From: Corbicula japonica | Taxonomy: Eukaryota > Mollusca > Bivalvia > Venerida > Cyrenidae | Reading direction: 5' to 3' | Assembly: GCA_038501625.1 (NCBI GenBank) | Contig: JAZAYU010000199.1 | Coordinates: 248,001-312,000 of the forward strand | DNA length: 64,000 nt | Part shown: positions 58,202 to 64,000 of the stretch, in pieces | How positions within the stretch are numbered: position 1 is the stretch's first letter | How the letters are laid out: each line of letters opens with the position of its first letter | The notes under the pieces: model-generated | What the model saw: the letters and a program-made list of their open reading frames with translations, nothing else | Told to the model about the DNA's origin: nothing | The model's database searches: none | Program-made: the position numbers and the translations under genes

Positions 58202-58986
58202 TTGAGACTAATTTTCTTATTTCTTCAAACGTGTTTTTTTTTATTTAAATCAGAACATTTCGTTTGTTTACATCAAACTTGGAATAGTTCCGGATCACAA
58301 TTTTAAACAAGGATTCTATTATTTCTGTTTTTATTACTATACATATTCATATAGCCTAAATAGCGCTTTCCAGTGACTGCCTTGTGCAGATCTTGTCAGT
58401 GGGTTCCTAACCATTTCTGGGCCGGATATAAGGTGCCTTTGCTCGAATAAGAACTCGACCACATGCTAGGGTGGATTAAAAGATATCAGATCAAAAATAG
58501 AGTTTTCCCAGCAATCCAATGCTAAACAGAACCTTAATTTATTCGTTGCGCGTTAACTCTGAAAAATATCGTTTTTATCTCCCCTTTATTGCAAAGGATC
58601 GAACAAACCGCTGTCCGAGCTCGCCATCGATCGGGCGAACACGAGCACTGCGTTTGTTTGCCTCACTGCAATACAGCGGCTGTTGTTTCGGGCTTGGAAC
58701 TTTAGCAATTTTTCAGGGTTTTATTACTATATTCATATAGCACAAATAGCACTTTCCAGTGACTGTCAAACTGATCGATTCACCAGGTTCCGAGGAAGCG
58801 CTTCAGCCTTTTTGTGCCTGAAATTCGATGCATGTTCGCTGGAATTCGATGCATTTGCACGACTCCGGGAGCCTGACCATTAACCAGCGTGAATTTAAAG
58901 TAACCAGACCGGAAAATGGGCTTTATCCATAACTTGAAAACATAAGTAAACATAAATTAAATCTCTTCGAACGCGTCTTTCAAATG

Positions 58987-59061
58987 GACTGGTTGGATGA
59001 GCGGTTACGATCACTGTCTTGCAAACATTTCGACCCGGGTTCCGGGCGGGTTCGATTCCTA
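58987..59061 (+). ncRNA. tRNA-like unit, copy 7, altered A box
   Basis: The A box is changed from TGGCCGAGCGG to TGGATGAGCGG, which should weaken it. The B box is intact and the T-run is T7. Confidence 0.45.
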
Positions 59062-59844
59062 TTGAGACTAATTTTCTTATTTCTTCAAACGTGTTTTTTT
59101 AAAATTTAATTCAGAACATTTCGTTTGTTTACATCAAACTTGGAATAGTTCCGGATCACAATTTTAAACAAGGATTCTATTATTTCTGTTTTTATTAATA
59201 TACATATTCATATAGCCTAAATAGCGCTTTCCAGTTACTGCCTTGTGCAGATCTTGTCAGTGGGTTCCTAACCATTTCTGGGCCGGATATCAGTTGCCTT
59301 TGCTCGAATAAGAACTCGACCACATGCTAGGGTGGATTAAAAGATATCAGATCAAAAATAGTTTTCCCAGCAATCCAATGCTAAACAGAACCTTAATTAA
59401 TTCGTTGCGCGTTAACTCTGAAAAATATCGTTTTTATCTCCCCTTTATTGCAAAGGATCGAACAAACCGCTGTCCGAGCTCGCCATCGATCGGGCGAACA
59501 CGAGCACAGCGTTTGTTTGCCTCACTGCAAAACAGCGGCTGTTGTTTCGGGCTTGGAACTTAGGCAATTTTTCAGGGTTTCATGACTATATTCATATAGC
59601 ACAAATAGCACTTTCCAGTGACTGTCAAACAGATCGATTCACCAGGTTCCGAGGAAGCGCTTTAGCCTTTCTGTGCCTGAAATTCGATGCATGTTCGCTG
59701 GAATTCGATGCATTTGCACGACTCCGGGAGCCTGACCATTAACCAGCGTGGATTTAAAGTAACCAGACCGGAAAATGGGCGTTATCCATAACTTGAAAAC
59801 ATAAGTAAACATAAATTAAATCTCTTCCAACGCGTTTGCAAATG

Positions 59845-59919
59845 GACTGGTTGTCCGAGCGGTTACGATCACTGTCTTGCAAACATTTCGACCCGGGTTC
59901 CGAGCGGGTTCGATTCCTC
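59845..59919 (+). ncRNA. tRNA-like unit, copy 8, altered A box and T-run
   Basis: The A box reads TGTCCGAGCGG. The downstream T-run is shortened and broken (GGCTCTTTTTA). The B box is intact. Confidence 0.45.
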
Positions 59920-60702
59920 CTGAGAATAATTTTCTTATTTGTTCAAACGTGGCTCTTTTTATTTAATTCAGAACATTTCGTTTGTTTACATCAAACTTGG
60001 AATAGTTCCGGATCACAATTTTAAAAAGGATTCTATTATTTCTGTTTTTATTACTATTCATATTCATATAGCCTAAATAGCGCGTTCCAGTGACTGCCTT
60101 GTGCAGATCTTGTCAGTGGGTTCCTAACCATTTCTGGGCCGGATATAAGTTGCCTTTGCTCGAATAAGGACTCGACCACATGCTAGGGTGGATTAAAAGA
60201 TATCAGATCAAAAATAGAGTTTTCCCAGCAATTCAATGCTAAACAGAACCTTAATTAATTCGTTGCGCGTTAACTCTGAAAAATATCGTTTTTATCTCCC
60301 CTTTATTGCAAAGGATCGAACAAACCGCTGTCCGAGCTCGCCATCGATCGGGCGAACACGAGCACAGCGTTTGTTTGCCTCACTGCAAAACAGCGGCTGT
60401 TGTTTCGGGCTTGGAACTTTAGCAATTTTTCAGGGTTTCATGACTATATTCATATAGCACAAATAGCACTTTCCAGTGACTGTCAAACAGATCGATTCAC
60501 CAGGTTCCGAGGAAGCGCTTTAGCCTTTCTGTGCCTGAAATTCGATGCATGTTCGCTGGAATTCGATGCATTTGCACGACGCCGGGAGCCTGACCATTAA
60601 CCAGCGTGAATTTAAAGTAACCAGACCGGAAAATGGGCTTTATCCATAACTTAAAAACATAAGTAAACTTAAATTAAATCTCTTCGAACGCGTTTTCAAA
60701 TG

Positions 60703-60777
60703 GACTGGTTGGCCGAGCGGTTACGATCACTGTCTTTCAAACATTTCGACCCGGGTTCTGGGCGGGGTCGATTCCTA
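60703..60777 (+). ncRNA. tRNA-like unit, copy 9, altered B box
   Basis: The B box is GGGGTCGATTCC, having lost the first T of GGTTCGA. The loop reads CTTTCAA instead of CTTGCAA. The T-run remains. Confidence 0.45.
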
Positions 60778-61564
60778 GTGAGACTAATTTTCTTATTTCT
60801 TCAAAAGTGTTTTTTTTAAAATTTATATCAGAACATTTCGTTTGTTTTCATCAAACTTTGAATAGTTCCGGATCACAATTTCAAACAAGGATTCTATTAT
60901 TTCTGTTTTTATTACTATACATATTCATATAGCCTAAATAGCGCTTTCCAGTGACTGCCTTGTGAGGATCTTGTCAGTGGGTTCCTAACCATTTCTGGGC
61001 CGGATATAAGGTGCCTTTGCTCGAATAAGGACTCGACCACATGCTAGGGTGGATTAAAAGATATCAGATCAAAAATAGAGTTTTCCCAGCAATTCAATGC
61101 TAAACAGAACCTTAATTTATTCGTTGCGCGTTAACTCTGAAAAATATCGTTTTTATCTCCCCTTTATTGCAATGGATCGAACAAACCGCTGTCCGAGCTC
61201 GCCATCGATCGGGCGAACACGAGCACAGCGTTTGTTTGCCTCACTGCAATACAGCGGCTGTTGTTTCGGGCTTGGAACTTTAGCAATTTTTGAGGGTTTT
61301 ATTACTATATTCATATAGCACAAATAGCACTTTCCAGTGACTGTCAAACAGATCGATTCACCAGGTTCCAAGGAAGCGCTTTAGCATTTTTGTGCCTGAA
61401 ATTCGATGCATGTTCGCTGGAATTCGATGCATTTGCACGATGCCGGAAGCCTGACCATAAACCAGCGTGAATTTAAAGTAACCAGACCGGTAAATGGGCT
61501 TTATCCATAACTTGAAAACATAAGTAAACATATATTAAATCTCTTCGAGCGCGTTTTTCAAATG

Positions 61565-61639
61565 GACTGGTTGGCCGAGCGGTTACGATCACTGTCTTTC
61601 AAACATTTCGACCCGGGTTCCGGGCGGGTTCGATTCCTA
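61565..61639 (+). ncRNA. tRNA-like unit, copy 10
   Basis: Both boxes are intact. The loop variant CTTTCAA is shared with copy 9. The eleventh unit ends before reaching this part. Confidence 0.5.
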
Positions 61640-62310
61640 CTGAGAATAATTTTCTTATTTCTTCAAACGTGTTTTTTTTAAATTTTATTCAGAACATTTC
61701 GTTTGTTTACATCAAACTTGGAATAGTTCCGGATTAGAATTTTAAACAACGATTCTATTCTTTCTGTTTTTATTAATATACATATTCATATAGCCTAAAT
61801 AGCGCTTTCCAGTGACTGCCTTGTGCAGATCTTGTCAGTGGGTTCCTAACCATTTCTGGGCCGGATATAAGTTGCCTTTGCTCGAATAAGAACTCGACCA
61901 CATGCTAGGGTGGATTAAAAGATATCAGATCAAAAATAGAGTTTTCCCAGCAATTCAATGCTAAACAGAACCTTAATTAATTCGTTGCGCGTTAACTCTG
62001 AAAAATATCGTTTTTATCTCCCCTTTATTGCAAAGGATCGAACAAACCGCTGTCCGAGCTCGCCATCGATCGGGCGAACACGAGCACAGCGTTTGTTTGC
62101 CTCACTGCAATACAGCGGCTGTTGTTTTGGGCTTGGAACTTTAGCAATTTTTCAGGGTTTCATTACTATATTCATATAGCACAAATAGCACTTTCCAGTG
62201 ACTGTCAAACCGATCGATTGACCAGGTTCCGAGGAAGCGCTTTAGCCTTTTTGTGCCTGAAATTCGATGCATGTTCGCTGAAATTCGATGCATTTCCTCG
62301 ATTCCGGGAC

Positions 62311-64000
62311 TCACTGATATAGCTAGGTTGTACTATAGTCGTTTTTCTTCGCGCCTCCTTTCATGAAGAGCTAACAAGAGATTTAATAACAAATCTGACT
62401 CGTGCAAGAATTATTAAGATTTACTGAAGCTAAAATGATAACCTGTCGATGTAATCAGAAAGCATTAACTAGAACCATTACTTGTTAATGATTTGTTTGA
62501 CAACTCTGCGTACAGATGTTAGGCATCTGTTAACAATTAATGATCGCGTACAGTTGCAACTATCCGTACAGTCTTATCATTTATAGTGTCATAAATAAAG
62601 TATCATTTTCTCGTTGCTACGTTCTTGAAACTCAGGTCATTTTCTCCCATACCAACAAAAATATGTTCCAAAATCTATTTACATAAAGAAATTTGAGCCC
62701 AAAACGTCCCGTTTTGTTCAATGTTTTGCTCTTATTTTCACCTATCGAGTTGGAAACGATGATGGATTATAACAATACTAACCCTTCCTTTAAGTCTATA
62801 TGATCACAGCAGGACTAACAATTAACGTTGTACTTACCACAGAAATAATTCTTCCTAATGCACATTAAATTTGGTGTTATTTACCAATAAATAATTCGAT
62901 GTCGCAGGTTTTTCTGTAAGCAACTATGTGATCATCGGCGTAGAGATCAGCAACTTCCGTTTTGAGAAACTGTACGCTCACACAATTTGATTGAGATAAG
63001 AAGAAATCGATGTTTGCCAAAACAAAACAAAACCATTAATTGATGACTTCATCGAACAAAGTTTGCATTTGCCGTTTATTAGGTCATAAACATTCAGTCT
63101 TTCAAGTGAACGAAATGATAATCTACCAATTTCGGGTTAATTAAATACTAAAAATATAGGGTCGCCTCGTTTGGATGACTGTCGTCCATGATTATGTGTA
63201 CATGGAGGACCTTCTCTATGTGTAACTAAACGATTTTCCAATGCAACTTTATGCAATGAAGACTTTACAGTATGCTGTTAATTTTACAACATGTTATACA
63301 TGAAATGAAGGAGAATTTTTTTCCGAATACGGCAGTATTTCTTGATTAAAAAAAACATGAAGTGCTGTCTGAATATTTATTTATATATAGTGCGCTAACG
63401 TCGTTTTGGGCTTGTCCTAGCGTAACACGCGACTAAATGTTTTGTACGGGTAAATGCTGCAGTTTGTTTATAAATTGAACGAAGCCCACAAACTTTTAGC
63501 CATTGAATTTTACGTCACATCCCTTGATAACATCATCAACAGAATGTAATTCAAATTGTCGGAAGTCGCAATTCAGAATATTTTCTAAGAAGGAGTAATT
63601 TGTCCCATTTTCGTGCAATTTGACGGAGCTCACGTTTCAAACGATATTTAAATACACAAGGGAAACAGTTAAGTTGTGATTTACACATCAAGAAATTGTA
63701 ATTTTCCTCTTCTACGTTTCCATATAAAAATAAATTAAATGATCACATGACTTAAATTACAGTTTTAAAATATCTCTGTCTAGCAAAATTGTGAAAATCC
63801 ATAAAAATTGCGCTATTTCTAAAATTGACGTTTGTTCCTGTAGAAGTATGAAAAGTGGCGCTTAATAATATGAGAAACAAACCTATATTGATATTGTAAT
63901 TTTTTCGCTTTATCTTAACATATATACCTTGTGGTATATAGAGTTATAGTTAAAACGCTATGAATACAAATTCATGTCTAGCAATAATGTGAACTGTTCC
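62311..64000. other. Right flank of the satellite, no feature recognised
   Basis: AT-rich sequence with no ORF above 60 codons, no tandem repeat and no copy of the repeat families listed here. The junction with the satellite is abrupt at GATTCCGGGAC/TCACTGATATAGC. Confidence 0.5.

Larger units (their letters stand above)
53068..62310 (+). repeat. Satellite array, ~861-bp unit, about 10.7 units
   Basis: ATGCTAAACAGAACCTTAAT recurs at 53356, 54214, 55076, 55936, 56799, 57659, 58519, 59378, 60236, 61097 and 61958, a spacing of 858-863 bp. Units differ by only a few per cent by eye. The first unit starts in the T-run that follows the tRNA-like part and the last stops after CGATTCCGGGAC, so both ends are internal to the unit. 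Each unit has two related halves: TTCATATAGCCTAAATAGCG and TTCATATAGCACAAATAGCA, about 380 bp apart, each followed by CTTTCCAGTGACTG. Short ORFs of 60-84 codons (MLNRTLIN..., MFRAWNFSN...) recur in every unit but overlap each other and lack family features. Confidence 0.95.

Noticed and set aside
53821..61639. Functional tRNA genes in the satellite
   Set aside because: The acceptor stem does not pair and the T stem has only two good pairs, so these are tRNA-derived promoters at most.
53068..62310. CENP-B box in the satellite
   Set aside because: Searched by eye for TTCG-N4-A-N2-CGGG; TTCGACCCGGG comes nearest but lacks the required spacing and A.
53356..62322. Recurring 73- and 66-codon ORFs in every satellite unit as a tandem gene family
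   Set aside because: They overlap each other in different frames, have no signal peptide or motif, and stay open only because the units are almost identical. Silent-site bias was not evident by eye.

Overview
The window is AT-rich, intron-bearing animal DNA crowded with short non-autonomous repeats. The many 140-180 bp units carrying phrases such as GGGCCATAACT and ACCTTGACCTTGG, and the 3' ends reading GGGGAGCATAAA or GGGGGCATAAA, are typical of bivalve mollusc genomes. A bivalve, possibly a heterodont clam, is the best guess; this is inference from repeat style. No bacterial, phage, CRISPR or long transposase/reverse-transcriptase coding sequence was found.

Layout. (1) 56-6228, minus strand: one convincing protein gene. 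Three exons (6228-4977, 3881-3795, 543-56) join in matching phase 1 to give a 608-residue predicted secreted protein. It has a signal peptide and two copies of an eight-cysteine cluster separated by a long Arg/Asn/Gln-rich linker. I do not recognise the family. (2) 6343-8290: intergenic DNA without a gene. (3) 8.3-22.1 kb and 29.4-40.0 kb: two copies of one segmental duplication in the same orientation. Copy A carries three insertions that copy B lacks, and each copy has its own tandem duplications and an inversion. Both start with a ~33-bp minisatellite. (4) 22.1-29.4 kb: single-copy DNA holding tRNA-like elements, piggyBac-like MITEs bounded by TTAA, and a nested insertion. (5) 40.0-47.1 kb, minus strand: five or six related exon-like blocks with good splice signals but stops in all frames (non-coding or decayed), interleaved with a 1.9-kb element with long inverted ends. 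(6) 47.1-52.9 kb: a tRNA-like element, a broken ORF, several near-perfect palindromes and a fold-back element. (7) 53.07-62.31 kb: a satellite of about 10.7 units of ~861 bp. Each complete unit carries a tRNA-like Pol III A box and B box followed by a T-run. Short ORFs in it recur only because the units are nearly identical. (8) 62.31-64.0 kb: nothing recognisable.

The strongest leads are the satellite with a built-in Pol III-type promoter, the twin eight-cysteine secreted protein, the repeated exon-like cluster, and the filled-site/empty-site comparisons that define several mobile elements precisely. All homology statements were made by eye; no alignment or database search was run.
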